This document shows, in pieces, positions 22,434 through 34,983 of a stretch of DNA of 64,000 bases. The notes under the pieces are model-generated. The model had not been told where the DNA came from. It saw nothing but the letters and a program-made list of their open reading frames with translations, and searched no databases. A program made the translations under genes and the position numbers. Origin of the DNA: Paulownia fortunei (lineage: Eukaryota; Streptophyta; Magnoliopsida; Lamiales; Paulowniaceae); assembly GCA_019321725.1 (NCBI GenBank), contig CM033110.1, positions 1,272,729 through 1,336,728 of the forward strand. The letters run 5' to 3'. Position 1 is the stretch's first letter. The number at the start of each line of letters is the position of its first letter.

Positions 22434-23565
22434 ATAAACATATATATAGTACTAGATTGCTGGTCAAAGTAGTAACCTTAAGGCCTCATTTTTTAGATGG
22501 GGAATTTGATTGCCAGAAAATAAATAATATAATTGGTATGACTTTTTTAATATAGAAAAACGAAACTAGTTCTCGAATCTTGTAATACATATTTGTGTAG
22601 GTGTGTATAATTAAAAAATAAATTTTCACCCGATATATATTACATCGAATGTAACATGCATTCGACTCAAATTCTGATTCTTTTTATGGTAATCTAAGTC
22701 TATAAATCTTCAAGACATTATCCAACTCATAAATACAAATAGTAATACGATTTATTGTCTGATGCTATTTCATATTTGGAAAAAGAAAAATTTATTATAT
22801 TTGTTCATTATTACGTTGAATAAAATATTCAAAGTTCATTAATCAACATTCAATTTTTAAGAACGAAATAATACTTTAACAAATATATCTAAATCACGTG
22901 ACTAAAATAATCATTAGATGCACAAAGTCCCAATCATGATACAAATCTTAGGCTATATTTGTGGTTTTTTTTTTTGTTCGCCAAAGCGTTTTTGTTATTT
23001 CAGAATAAAAATGCGTTTGACAAATTATTCTACGAAAATAAAAATCATTCTTCCCAAAATCTTGTAAGGCCGATAAAATATAAACACCATTATATTATTT
23101 AATCAATACATCAACATAATATACATTATCCAATTATATATATCATCTTCCTTTTACATTAAAAAGAATACAATATAATTCATTAAAAAAGATTGATATG
23201 ATACTACGAAACAAATAAATTCTTACCAAACAATATATCTAGAATAAAAAAATTTCTCTTTCAAAATAAAATTAAATATTATTTTCATCTATTTTGATGC
23301 ACTGAATGATGTTATTTATTGTTTTGGGAGAACTGTATAAAACTTGTACTTATATACTAAATATATTTGTTATTTGAGTTTTACATTAACAAGGCTTAAT
23401 TAATGATCGAGTCGAATTCAAACTGAATTTTTTTTTCTTTTAGTTGAATAGTTTATGCTATTGGTAACAACTAATGGAAAAATACAATTTCTTAAAGTTG
23501 AATATAACAACTAAAGACGAAAATATTTGAATTCGTATAATTTTTAAATTGATCAGAAGCAACAC
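22434..23565. other. Non-coding stretch with a dispersed repeat
   Basis: No gene. About 22950-23130 resembles 61465-61640 in the same orientation (GGCTA(T/C)(A/G)TTTGT, GCGTTTTTGTT, AAATTATTC, then ATTATATTATT). Confidence 0.5.
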
Positions 23566-24939
23566 ATCTGATCCATCCGTTGCCACTGAATCAAGAAGAG
23601 GTGGGTGGTGAAAACCATTTCACCACCCATTCCCCCTTATGATTCAATGGCTATTTGACGTTTCGATTGTGATTGCATGTGCAATTACGAATTTCTCCTT
23701 CACGAAAAAAGATTTCCAACTGAATATTTAGCCTTAACCCCATTCTGTTGTGATCTGAGAAGACCTAGAAGTAGGCCTCTTCTTGCCCAAATTTTGTTCT
23801 TTATTTTCCAATTCCTCCAACACGATTCTAGGTTTTAGGTGACAAAATCAGTGGCTTTAATTCATAAGAACATTCCATAGGATTATTAAGTATTTCCGGA
23901 CAACGTTAAAGGGGCAAGCGATGTATGGGTTGATTATTAACCAATTTTATATTGGGGGCACAACCAGAATTATCAAGAGATGTATGGGTTGATTGTTGTT
24001 TTCAGACAGTGATGGGGTTTTCACATTAGGGGCATAATCGTGATTTAATCTTGAGTTTATGGGGGTATAAATATCTCACACACTTTTGAATACCATATTC
24101 CATTTTCTCTTGGATTGGAGGATCACAGCTTGAGGACAGCCAATCAAATATTTCTTAAATTGTGTATGACTCAAAAATAAATCAAACAACACGGTGCTCG
24201 ACTCAAAATCGAACATTAAATATTTGTTTGAATTTAATTCGTTAACTTAACACACAAGCGTAAATACATTTTTCCGTTCAATAAGATTTGAAACTCGACT
24301 TGATTAGTGAAAAAAATAAAATATAAAATATAAAAAGATCAAATTACTCGAATCCGATTCATATTCAATTCGATTAAAACTCATTCAAACTCGATTCGAT
24401 TAACAATCAAACTAAATTCAAAAATAATTTTTAAAATTCAATAAATATTCAAACAAATTTAAACATTAACAAATTTGACTCCTCCTTTCATTTCCAAACC
24501 TAAGATTGTATTTGTCTTGAAGTAATAGTTTATTAAGTCCAATCACACAAACCAATCAAGCCCACTATCCATATATTGACTTTTATGACTCTACCACTTA
24601 TAATATTATTCTAAAAAATAATTAATTTTTTTGATATTAAATTTGTAAAATAGTCAACTTAACAAATCAACAATATTAATTGTACGACTCAGTTTTAATA
24701 TTAAAATATATGTACTAATTTAATGGTGATAAATCAATCTATCTTTGTATCATGGGTAATGTGAGAAACATCTTTTAACAATTTTTTGTTTCTCAGAATG
24801 TGATATTTGTCCCCTTCCAAGATTAGAAAAACACATCAAAAATATAGCAGAAGTTAGAATTAGAAGAGAATTATTAAGCATTTGACATTATATTTGCTAT
24901 GGTAGCACAACAAGTGTACAAGATTGATGTAGTCTTTAA

Positions 24940-25442
24940 TTACCAATTATATACTTTTGTTGTACCCACAGTAGCAATTTGATTCTCCAGCCAAAAACCA
25001 TCTTTCCTGATTGACCAAGTGCGTTTGTAGTGAACAGAACTTCTAACAGTATCACAATAATCTGAAAGGTTTGCATGAAAACATCATGGGACACATTCCT
25101 CCCATCCCATCGAAATCGGCAAAAAAATAATGTAGTCTGAAAAAAGTTCATACGAAAATGTCAATTATAATCGTTGTTGACACGAAGCGTGTGATTGTCA
25201 AGATCGTCATCTTTGGAGGCACAATAAATAAATAATGAATGGCCATTGTTCAGGAGGTTATTGACAATGTATACATCATATCGGGAGCCTACTTCTTTGT
25301 TCGGGAGATTATTGATAATGTGAGCATTATTCTCTTCTACGATTTTTGTAGCAATTCGAGAAGATATAACTTGAGTCAAATCACCAACGTGAAGTGATAA
25401 AATAAGTAGAGAGAAGAAGCTCTTCTTCGTAATAGATCTCAT
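24940..25442 (-). pseudogene. S-protein homologue with TGA stop and frameshift
   Basis: S1-family gene, minus strand, from ATG 25442 (MRSITKKSFFSLL... signal peptide) to TAA at 24940-24942 (Asn-Trp-stop). The core RYDVYIVNNLLNNGHSLFI and YCASKDDDLDNHTL is present. TGA at 25161-25163 replaces the conserved Trp before HFRMNFF. The frame then resumes through LFFCRFRWDGRNVSHDVF until a one-base loss near 25075, after which the family tail (CDTVRSSVHYKRTWSIRKDGF) is in another frame. The product as read is a 93-residue N-terminal piece. TATAAAAT (25486-25493) lies 51 bp upstream of the ATG. Another in-frame ATG at 25487 overlaps the TATA box and is probably not transcribed. Confidence 0.87.
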
Positions 25443-25485
25443 CTTGCAAATGATTATTTGATAATTTAGAGTACTATGTTTCATC

Positions 25486-25493
25486 ATTTTATA
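25486..25493 (-). promoter_or_regulatory. TATA box of SPH pseudogene 24940-25442
   Basis: TATAAAAT on the minus strand, 51 bp before the ATG, same layout as the intact copy at 21465. Confidence 0.6.
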
Positions 25494-26110
25494 GGAAGTT
25501 CCTACTTTTAGAATACAAGATAATTTACATTGATTATCTTAATTAGACTTGTAGATTAGAAATAATGCCTTATTATATCATTATGATAGTTATTTCTTGA
25601 CAAAAAAACATCTAATTATTAGTTAGTTATTGCATAAAAACCTTAAGACCTTGTTTATTTTAGTTGGGAATGGCATTTAAATTTTAAATTTTAAATTTTA
25701 TTACTAGAAATTACATAATATGTCAAGGTGATATTTCTTCAATTTAGGAAAAGGAAACAAATAAGGTTGCAAGAAATATTATTACTTCTAAAATTTAGGA
25801 ATCAAATTCTCATTTTCAATATGGTATTTTGATTCCTTTCTCTTGAAATCTAAACCTTAAATTCCACAAGACATTATCGACCTTATAAGTATATGGTAAT
25901 GCGTTAGCTTTTTAAAAATATTTTAACACTTTTATTATAAAGAAAATAATAACTAAATTGTTCGTTACTGCAAATTCTTCAATTTTGAATGGAATGAGTG
26001 GTAATTAACAAACATGCCTAAATGACGTGAAGAGGAAATCAAATCCACATTGGCGTTTAGCAAAAAACTCTAGAGAGGAGCTAAGAAGATTACTTGCTTG
26101 CTATTTGGGA

Positions 26111-26600
26111 CTTAATTACATTGTGGTCGTTTAGAAGACAAAATTATGGGGGTTAATAAAATATTGTATTTTAATAAAATAATTATCAAAATACATAAAA
26201 TGAAAGTGTGTTAGATTTTTATCACAAAACGTTACGCAGTCTAATACTTTTTATTTTTTTATTTTTATATTTGGTGACAGAATTGGGTAACGCTTAATTG
26301 TCAAATTTGCAATTTGACAAAGTTTCGTTACCCTAATGCTTTGTATTTATTTATTTATTTATTTATTTATTTATTATTTAACTTTTTTTAAAAAAATTAA
26401 GTAATGTAATTTCACATATATATGTAATTATTAATTAAAATGTGTCATTTGTGTATATATATATATGTAATTTATTTGTATTATATGTATTAGCATTTTG
26501 TGTAATTATACTATTACACACATAAATATAAAATGTTTAAATTTTAAATAAAATTAACCAATGGTTAAAAAAAATTGTTATATAAATGAACAGAGTAATC
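26111..26600. other. Non-coding stretch with ATTT microsatellite
   Basis: No gene. An (ATTT)n tract lies at about 26345-26378. It marks the junction between duplication copy A and the left end of the copia relic. Confidence 0.55.
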
Positions 26601-27470
26601 AAATTAAACATAATATATTATACAAAAATAAATTTGAATTGTTTTCCGATCAAATCGAGCGCAGCGAAAAAATGCGATATCAGATACTACAATAATTTTC
26701 ACAAAATTAATGTAGTTGTATGAATATTTGATTTTAATCAGTTTTTACAAAATATAACAATTATATTTAGGAGAGTTTAAGAAAATATTATCTCATAGAA
26801 AAAATCATTTTTTTTCTAATGACACTTTTAGAATCTTCAAGTTTTAGAACCTTCAAGTTTTCCTCACCAAACTTCAATTTGATTGGATTAGATACCAAGG
26901 TCTTCCAATCCAAGCCTCCACACCAATGGGAATGAGTGGGCGTTCTTAACACTAAATTAAATTATACTATATAATTTATTTTGTAATATTTTTAACTCAT
27001 AAAATCACAAGATTGAGCTTAAGAGAAGGAAAGAAAAATATTCAGCAAAAGTCTAGAGAACTCTTCTTTAGAAAATAATGTAACTCTTAGAAAAAAAATG
27101 GAGAGATTCTCTTTTTCTCTCTCTTGGTGAAAAAACTTATGTCTCTCGAGAGAGAATGAGAGATTCCCTTTTGTACTTGTTGAATCACTAGTTTCATAAT
27201 CCTATTCTAACTCTAATAGATAGATATCATTATCTGATAGAAAAGTTATAACTAACTTCCTTTTGTAATTATCTAGAATTTTTAATTCAAGATAACAATT
27301 ATAAATATCAAAATAAATATTGCATTATTTATTACTCTACAATATCAGATATTCTCGGTAATCTTTTATATTTATAATTAACACCCAGTTTAGAAAATAA
27401 TTTTCTACTATTACAAGTACAAATAATTTTATTGCATAAAATCCATTTCAGTGTTTACGAATGTGGATTG
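26600..27470 (-). repeat. Remnant of the 3' LTR of the copia relic
   Basis: Colinear with 31974-32827 (shared blocks CCAATCCAAGCCTCCACACC, TTCTTAACACTAAATTAAAT, AGTCTAGAGAACTCTTCTT, CCATTTCAGTGTTTACGAA). Homology stops at GTGGATT (27470), where the inverted block begins. Confidence 0.85.
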
Positions 27471-28545
27471 GGGAAGGATGAAGAGGCACAAGTTTCCATC
27501 TCTAACAATAATGAGGATGATCTATTGATATTCAAGAATGCAATGGAATTCTGATAGAGAGAAATGACAAGAGGCTATGAACTAAGAAATGGAGTCTACG
27601 TCAGACCCATTGGGTGAAAATGGATCTTCAAGAGGAAGAGATGAGTGGATGAAAAAATAGAGACTTTCAAAGCAAGGCTAGTGTCAAAAGGCTATACTTA
27701 GAAAGAGGGACTTGATTATGAGGAAACCTTCTCGTCTGTAGCTATGCTTAAATCCATCCGCATACTGCTCTCCATTACTGGGAGCCTAGATTATGAGATA
27801 TGATAAATGGATGTTAAGACAACCTTTTTTTTAATGGCTATCTTGAGGAAGACATCTATATGCAGCAACCAGAGGGTTTCATGACACAATGCCAAGAGCA
27901 AAAAGTTTGCAAGTTGTTGAGGTCCATTTATGGACTAAAGCAAACATCTAGATCATAGAATCTAAGATTTGAAGAGATGATTAAATCTTATGGTTTTGAT
28001 CAAAATGTTGATAAACCTTGTATATACAAGTACATTAAAGATAAGAAGATGGTATTCTTGGTACTTTTTGTAGATGATATTCTACTTATTGGGAATGATG
28101 TAGAAATATTATCTAATATTAAAAATTGGCTAACCAAGCAATTTCGAATAGAAGATTTGGAAAAAGTAAATTATATTCTTAGGATTCAAAATTGCAACAA
28201 CATAATGTTGGCATTATCTCAGGATCTTATATTAATAAGATAGAGACAAATTCCCCATGCCTCAGTAGAAGACATCCTTATGTATGTCATGTAATATACA
28301 CGACTAGACATTTATTATGCGACAGGGATAGTCGGTCATTTTTAGTAAAATTTTGGATTAAATTACTAAAAATGGTAAAGAATATTCTAAAGTATTTTAG
28401 GAGAATGATAAATTATATGCTAGTGAATTTAGGTCGAGACCTGAATCACTTTAGATATACTGATTCTGATTTTGATCGGAAAATGATAGCCGAAAGTCTA
28501 CCTCCGGATCAGTATCCACTAAGAGTGGAGAAGCCATAGTATGGA
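27471..28545 (+). pseudogene. Copia reverse transcriptase/RNase H remnant (inverted block)
   Basis: Translated fragments show copia reverse transcriptase: FKARLVSKGYT, LDYEETFSSVAMLKSIR, MDVKTTFFNGYLEEDIYMQQ, SIYGLKQTSRS and the active site LFVDDILLIGND (28065-28100). A worn RNase H piece (YTDSDFDRK) follows at about 28455-28485. Several stops and frameshifts break it. It reads on the plus strand although the parent element is on the minus strand. Confidence 0.85.
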
Positions 28546-28796
28546 ACAAAAGATAATTAGAGAGGTTAATAAAAAATCTAGCTCTAATTATGAATCGTTT
28601 ATAAAAGGTCAAACCATATGTAATGATTATATTAATGGACTACTCAGTGTTGATCAGAGTAAATTATTATATAATTACAAGAGTGCAATTCCAGAATTTT
28701 AGTGAAGTATTCTTAGAATTAATGAATTAGATGAATTAATTAAAGAGATTAATTAATTATCCGAATTTATTGAAGCTTCCAATTATAGGTCCATAG
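28546..28796 (+). repeat. Inverted piece of the copia relic LTR
   Basis: Reverse complement of 32832-33085 in the 5' LTR: AACAAAAGATAATTA at its left end through GACTACTCAGTGTTGA-like sequence to CCAATTATAGGTCCATAG at its right end. It shows that the inverted block carries RNase H and LTR sequence together. Confidence 0.85.
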
Positions 28797-29919
28797 TATA
28801 GTATGTTGGTGGTCTTATAGACCTCCTACTACTTCGAGAATAGATGATATTCTGATTAGAGTTGGTGGTCCTTAGGATATGTTGTCCAACAACTCTTGTT
28901 GGTTGTGGTTTGATTTCAACAGAAAGTAACTCCTCTAGTACGATTTTACTATGAGGTTTAAAATTTGTTATATAATTATTTTCAAGAAATGTGGCATTTG
29001 TCGGCATAATTACCTTTTTATCTTGAGGATTATAAAACAAACCTCCTATTCTACCTTTGGGGTATCCCACAAACTGACACACTTCTGATCGTGGTTGCAA
29101 CTTTTCTGCCTTTTCTTTAAGTACATATGTGAGACACCTCGATATGCGGAAATGCCGTAAAGTAAGTTTACTACCATTCCACAACTCTAAGGATGTCTTT
29201 TGGATAGACTTGGATGGTACTACATTCAAAATGTACACTACAGTTCGTAGTGCATTACCCCAAAATGAATCTAGTAATGAAGAGCAACTCATCATGGACC
29301 TCACCATATCAAGTAAAGTCTGGTTTCTCCTCTCAACAATACCATTTTGTTGAGAAATACTAAGTGTTGTGAGTTAGTACAAAATACTATGCTCTAGCGT
29401 ATAGTCCTTGAACTCAGTATCAATATACTCACCCCATCGATCTGATCTTAGAGACTTTAAGGATTTACCTAATTGTCTTTCGACCTCTGCTTGGAATTCT
29501 TTAAAGTTTCCAAAAGTTTTAGATTTTCTTTGCATTAGGTAACTGAAATCATATCTAGTATAATCGTCAGTAAATGTGATAAAATTTTCATAACCACTTC
29601 TAGCTTGTATGGTCATTGGACCACAAATATCAGTATGAACAAACTCAAATAGTTCTTTAACCCTATTGCACTTTCTAGTAAAAGATCTCTTAGTCATTTT
29701 ACCCTCTAGAGAAGATTCACAAATAGAAAAAGTGTCAACTTTTAGCTCTCTTAAAAGATTATCCTTTACTAACATGTTTATCCTATCTAGGTTAATATTC
29801 TCTAACCTTAGGTGCCAAAGATAAGTTTCATCCTCTTGAGAAATTATACTTACTTGGGTATGCTCATCAATGGTCGCACCATGGATTTCAGCCTCGCTCA
29901 GGTACTTAATCATATTCAA
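28797..29919 (-). pseudogene. Copia GAG-pre-integrase and integrase remnant
   Basis: Minus-strand reading with one stop (TAA 29374-29376). It contains a pre-integrase stretch (YLWHLRLENINLDRI), the integrase core (FVHTDICGPM, YENFITFTDDYTRYD, SLRSDRWGEY where copia usually has SDNGGEY, then QQNGIVERRNQTLLDMVRSMM) and the C-terminal region (CLTYVL, FVGYPKGRIGGLFYNPQDKKV). The Asn-Gly next to the second catalytic Asp is changed to Arg-Trp. Ends at the inversion breakpoint near 28797. Confidence 0.85.
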
Positions 29920-29929
29920 AATATGTTGA

Positions 29930-30235
29930 GGTTCTTTTCTGCTTCTTTGCGTTAATAGCCATTTTTATAGCTTCATGATGCGATTGATCATAAGGTTGCC
30001 CAAACATGGCCTGTAGAGACTTCATTATCTCATAAGCAGCTCCTTCTTTTCGTGCTTCAATCTAAGCACATCAGACATGCCAGCTAACAAGTAGGCACGG
30101 ACATTGTTATTGGTTGTAATTCATTTTTCATAACTCTCTCGTATATTACGAGGAGCATTGGCAGTAAGTTCTTGATGACATTCCTCCATAAGGACAAATT
30201 TGAAATTTTCACAGATAAGTAGGATATTCATATTA
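29930..30235 (-). pseudogene. Copia gag remnant
   Basis: Minus-strand translation gives ENFKFVLMEE, NAPRNIRESYEK-stop-ITTNNN, RAYLLAGMSDVL, AAYEIMKSLQAMFGQPYDQS, typical of copia capsid sequence. Interrupted by TGA and frameshifts. It lies in order upstream of the integrase remnant. Confidence 0.75.
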
Positions 30236-30299
30236 CTATTCCACTTAAAAAAAAATTCTCCAATCAACTTTTCATTAGTAAGTAATGCAAGAATAGGAT

Positions 30300-31130
30300 T
30301 GAACCAAACATAATTGCTGAAATTAATAAACAGATAATATTCAATACTTGTATAAATATCGAATTAAATTTTCAGAATAGTAAACATGATGCATGATGCA
30401 TAAACATATAATCATTTTACTAATTCTATGGTAATTTAATTTCAAAATTAATATGCCGCCATAGTATAGGTCATACTAAAAACTATTGAATCGAGACCAT
30501 CTCAATTAATAAATGAATTATCAAAATATCTCATATTTTCATTTATTTATTAATTACCAATTAAATCGGTCAAGATCTAGTTAAACTAACTTTAATTACA
30601 TCTTTATGAGTGTGGCCCACTATTTTGGATTCCACCAACTTAACTCAAAATTGCCGCCGTAGGGTAGGTCAAATTTGAAATACATTGAAAAGTCCTATCA
30701 TTTGAAACCAGCCTTGCTATTGACTTAAATGGATACCCTCCGTAGGGAGGACAAAATCAAAGCGTCGTGGGTTGCCATTTAAATATCATGATGTTGTGTG
30801 AATAGTAGAGACCGTGGAATATATTCTTATATACCCCTCTCCTACTAATTATTTTACAATTATGTAATCCAAACATCAAATGTTTCTAATTAATATATTT
30901 CTATATATTAATTTTTGCTAGTCAAGTACAATCCTATTGAGTTTACCTAATGATCAGATTTTTCTAAAAAATCTAACTTCATTATTTAGAATAACCTAAT
31001 CTAATAATTATAACTCTTTAATAATTAAAGCTTAAATAAAATAGTGATTTTATGAAATTTAACTATTAAACCAAAATCACAATTTTAATCGATTATTCCA
31101 ACTAATTCAACTCCTATCATATAGGATATT
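30300..31130. other. Untranslated leader region of the copia relic
   Basis: AT-rich sequence between gag remnant and the nested SINE. No coding potential. Two blocks near 30450 and 30650 share GCCGCC(A/G)TAG(T/G)(A/G)TAGGTCA, a short internal repeat. Confidence 0.5.
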
Positions 31131-31139
31131 ACATATTAA

Positions 31140-31433
31140 TTTTTTTTTTTGATAACCTAAATTCTCAGAAGCCTTTGGCCCCGAACTAATCCTGAGAGAG
31201 ACTAGTCTTCTCCCCTAGTTTGGTCTCCAGGTAAATTCGGTAAGCAAGCTTTTGTACACTCGGACCAAACTTTCGCATAAGTCAACCCTCCTTCCAGACC
31301 CACCATAAAGTGCGAACGAGACCCCCGGAGAGGCCAACAGGCACGTGATGCTCCTGCCTCCAAATGGATTCGAATCCACGATCCTCACGTTTCTTCCCCT
31401 TATTTCTTACCACTGCGTCGTGGCCACGGGAGC
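31140..31433 (-). mobile_element. tRNA-derived SINE with exact 10-bp target duplication
   Basis: A 294-bp element on the minus strand. Its tRNA-like head has A-box-like CGACGCAGTGG (complement of 31410-31420) and a B box GATTCGAATCC (31366-31377, complement). The 3' end is a poly(A) tail (T run 31141-31150 on the plus strand). TACATATTAA flanks it on both sides (31130-31139 and 31434-31443). Head, tail and exact duplication together make this a clear LINE-mobilised insertion, nested in the copia relic. Confidence 0.9.
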
Positions 31434-31973
31434 TACATATTAAGTTATTTAATATGATGACAAATATGCATGACATTCCTAATAACTACGAGTGGGTATT
31501 ATGAATGACATACGATTATGCAAAACAATTTGTATCTCATACATTCATCAAATAAATAAATAATAAATGATGTTTTTGGCCGGATTCCCTAAGATAATAA
31601 AATTACAACCCAAAAAAATAACAGAAAAATAAAATACATAATTACATAAAATCTAAAAAAAAAATATGATTTCTTCTCCTCCATCTTGATATGATCTCCA
31701 TCATGCGAGGTATGGGGATTAGGTAAAATTTACAGATATCCTATATCCATAAATTTAGGGTTTACAATTTTTGATCTAATAAAAAATAATTACATCAATT
31801 ATGCAATCCCACGGAACCAAATAATAATGACCAAAAAACATCAACATAGATCCATCACATGATATAATCATTCATAATATTCAAAAAATGCATTCAATAA
31901 TGCAAATACCCACTCATGCATACTTAAAATTAAAATTACAATATTCATACCACCTGACTCTGATACTAGTTAT

Positions 31974-33780
31974 TGGAAATTAATTCTGATTGTATAAAAA
32001 TAATTTTGATTTATTTTCTGATCAAATTGGGCGCAGTGGAAAAATGCAGTATCAGATGCTACAATAATTTTTTCAAAATTAATGCAATTGTATGAATATG
32101 TGATTTTAATCAGTTCTACAAAATATAACAATTATATTCAGGAAAGTTTCAGAAAATATTACATGATAGAAAAAGTCAATTCGTTTTATATTGACGCTTT
32201 TAGAATCTTCTACTTTTCTAACCAAACTTCAATTTGATTGAATCAGACACCAATATCGTCCAATCCAAGCCTCCACACCAATGGGAACGAGTTGGCGTTC
32301 TTAACACTAAATTAAATTATACTATATAATTTATCTTATGATATTTTCAACTCATAAAATCACAATACTCGGCTTAGGAGAGGGAAAGAAAAATATTCAG
32401 TAAAAGTCTAGAGAACTCTTCTTGAAAAAATAATGCATCTCTTTGGAGAGAGAAAGGAAGAGATTCTCTTTTTCTCTCCCCTAGTGAAAAAATGTATGTC
32501 CCTCGAGAGAGGGAGAGATTCCCTTTTGTACTTGTTGAATCACTAGTTTCCTAATCCTCCTCGAACTCTAATAGACAGATATCTTTATGTGATAGAAAAG
32601 TTATAACTAACTTTCTTTTGTAATTATCTAGAATTTTTAATTCAAGATAACAATTATAAATATCAAAATAAATATCTCATATTTATTTATTACCCTGCAA
32701 TATCAGATATTCCCGATAATCTTTGATATTTATAATTAACACCCAATTTAGGAAATAATTTCCTACTATTACAAATATAATTAATTTTATTACATAAAAT
32801 CCATTTCAGTGTTTACGAAGGTGGATTAGCGTCCTATGGACCTATAATTGCAAGCTCCAATAAATTCGGATAATTAATTAAACTCTTTAATTAATTAATT
32901 CAATTCATTAATTCCAAGAATACTCCACTAAAATTTTGGAATTGCACTCTTATAATTATAGAATAATTTACTGTGTTCAACACTAAGTAGTCCATTAATA
33001 TAATCATTACATATGGTTTGACTTTCCAAAGACGATTCATAATTAGAGTTAGGTTTTTCCATTAACCTCTTTAATTATCTTTTGTTCGTTGTCTACCATT
33101 AATTCACTAGTGAACAGTTAATTTATTACCAATTTATAAATTTGAGCGCTCAAATATTGAGTTCCAAAATTAACTAATCAAGAGAACCGTCTTTTCACTT
33201 CCTGCGAGAAGGTATGGATTCTATATCTGTAAGTTACATTCCCAACTACCTATTATAATATGATCCCAAAATGCAAGTGTTTAAAAATGTTGACTAACAA
33301 ACCTTTAACGAGCAAATCAAAGATCATACTGAAATAAATTGGAGTTTATAATCACTCATAATTAAGATCAACCCATATGTGATCATCTATTGATATTATT
33401 TAAATTTTTAGAAAATAACGAAAATTATGTAAAATTTCAAATTATATCTGATTCAATTTTATGTAATTATATTATATAAAGTGCTTCCATTATGATATTA
33501 CCAGTTCAAATAAGACTATTACATTCTTAATGTCAATAGACCACACTAATAATAATTTAATTAAATATATCAACTTTAATTAATTTCATTATGGACTAAT
33601 TTAGTTTAATATCCATAATTTTAATCCTCTTGTATATATCACTTATATATTAAGATTATAATTACATATATAAACAAGATTTTTTTGATATTCACTAACA
33701 TATCAATATGTATAAAATAAGTATCAAATATTATTTTATTAATTCAATAATTAATATACCATGTTGCACTACCCCTAACA
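31974..33780 (-). repeat. 5' LTR of the copia relic (1.8 kb)
   Basis: Bounded by TG...CA (TGGAAATT on the plus strand at 31974, CCCTAACA ending 33780). Its inner part is repeated at 26600-27470 and, inverted, at 28546-28796. Confidence 0.8.
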
Positions 33781-34397
33781 AAAACAAAGTAAAACAAAGT
33801 TTTAAGTTGGTTTGGGGCGTGCAAAAAAACATATAACATATGAATTATAGTAGTGTTGGCTAAACAAAAAATTGTGATAGATAAAATTGTCAGTTAGTTA
33901 AAAAAATAAGATAAAGCGTACAAATTTAAAAATGGAGTTCCATTATCACTATCCTTAAATACTTAACGGAGGTGTCCACGAACACGTCAATCTAACTTTT
34001 TTTTTCCTTTTTCCCTCCATAGTTTTTTTTTTCCATTTTTTTTTTCCTTTCCTTTGGTTTCTTCTCCTTCTCTCATATTACATTGGAGCAACATGAAGAA
34101 ATGTTACGTACACGGCTTTGAATTGTATGTTCTTTTATTTTTTTATTTGTATTCTATTATTTAGATATATGATACGTGTTATGAGATAAAGTATATTTAA
34201 ATAATTAACAATATATATTTATGTTAATGAACAACTATGAAACATAAAAAAAAAAAGGAAATATAAAGTGAAATAAAAGATTTGAATCCTATATAAAAAC
34301 CCGAACCAATGAAAACCTTTCTAGTGACTTAATAATTCTAAGTACCAATCTTCTTGTAAAAATTTGCATAGTATTTTAGGCGACGCACATGCATACA
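33781..34397. other. Non-coding stretch between two copia elements
   Basis: No gene. T-rich runs at about 33995-34060. The last five bases (ATACA, 34393-34397) are the left target duplication of the next element. Confidence 0.6.
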
Positions 34398-34905
34398 TGT
34401 TGGTTTTTTGCTTATTTTCATCACACATTGATTGTATATCAAAGGGATTTGATTACTTAACTTATAAATAGGCATTGAACCTTGTTTTGAAAACACACCA
34501 AAATATTCTCTTCTCTCTATATTTGTAGAATTCCTTTAATTAGAAAATTCTAAGTTGTGGGTAATTTTACCCAAGTTGTAATTTGTTCGGGAGATTAGTG
34601 AAGCAGTTGCGGTGCCCAGAGATGTAGGCAAAAGTTGGCCGAACTCCGTTATCAAATCTGGTGTGTTTTTTCCATTTTGTCTTTTAATTTCGCATTTAGT
34701 ATTCTGGTATTCTTTTGTTAATTGTTAGTATTCAATATTTACTTGCTTTGGGGTATTTGTCCGCTGTGCATAGTATTTTTAATAGTAGGTTCTGTCTAAG
34801 GAGACTGGGTTTTAAGTGGGACCGTTGTGACCCCTCCAGCCTTTCCTGGGAGCTTGCTATAATTAGTACTATTGTTGTGTATTTTATACTATCGATACTC
34901 CAACA
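34398..34905 (+). repeat. 5' LTR of the young copia element
   Basis: 508 bp, TGTTGG to CCAACA. Contains TATAAATA at 34463-34470, the likely promoter of the element's RNA. Confidence 0.95.
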
Positions 34906-34907
34906 AG

Positions 34908-34920
34908 TGGTATCAGAGCC
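34908..34920 (+). promoter_or_regulatory. Primer binding site (initiator tRNA-Met)
   Basis: TGGTATCAGAGCC, two bases after the 5' LTR, is the standard plant copia complement to the 3' end of initiator tRNA-Met. Confidence 0.95.
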
Positions 34921-34983
34921 GAAGGTTCGGCCTAGGCTCGTTTGTTTTGATTATAATATTGAATACTATTATTTGAGTTCGAA

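Larger units (their letters stand above)
23570..26110. repeat. Segmental duplication, copy A
   Basis: 23580-25160 matches 39725-41716 (blocks such as TCTTCTTGCCCA, TTTATTTTCCAAT, GGATTATTAAGTATTT, GGACAACGTTAAAG, GAATTATCAAGAGAT). The upstream side of the SPH gene, 25500-26090, matches 44640-45660 (GAATACAAGATAATTTACAT, GGTATTTCTTCAATTTAGGA or GATATTTC..., AGAGAGGAGCTAAGAAGATT). The copia insertions at 26.6-39.1 kb separate it from the next copy. Confidence 0.8.
26600..33780 (-). mobile_element. Decayed Ty1/copia retrotransposon (copia relic)
   Basis: Minus-strand element. The 5' LTR is the right one, 31974-33780 (reads TGTTAGGGG... on the minus strand). Just inside it is a tRNA-Met-type primer site variant (TAGTATCAGAG on the minus strand, about 31961-31971). 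Gag traces (30230-29930) and integrase (29919-28797) follow in minus orientation. The reverse transcriptase and RNase H part with a piece of the 3' LTR (27470-28796) is inverted, and the rest of the 3' LTR is at about 26600-27470. A SINE is nested at 31140-31433. Many stops; not active. Confidence 0.85.
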
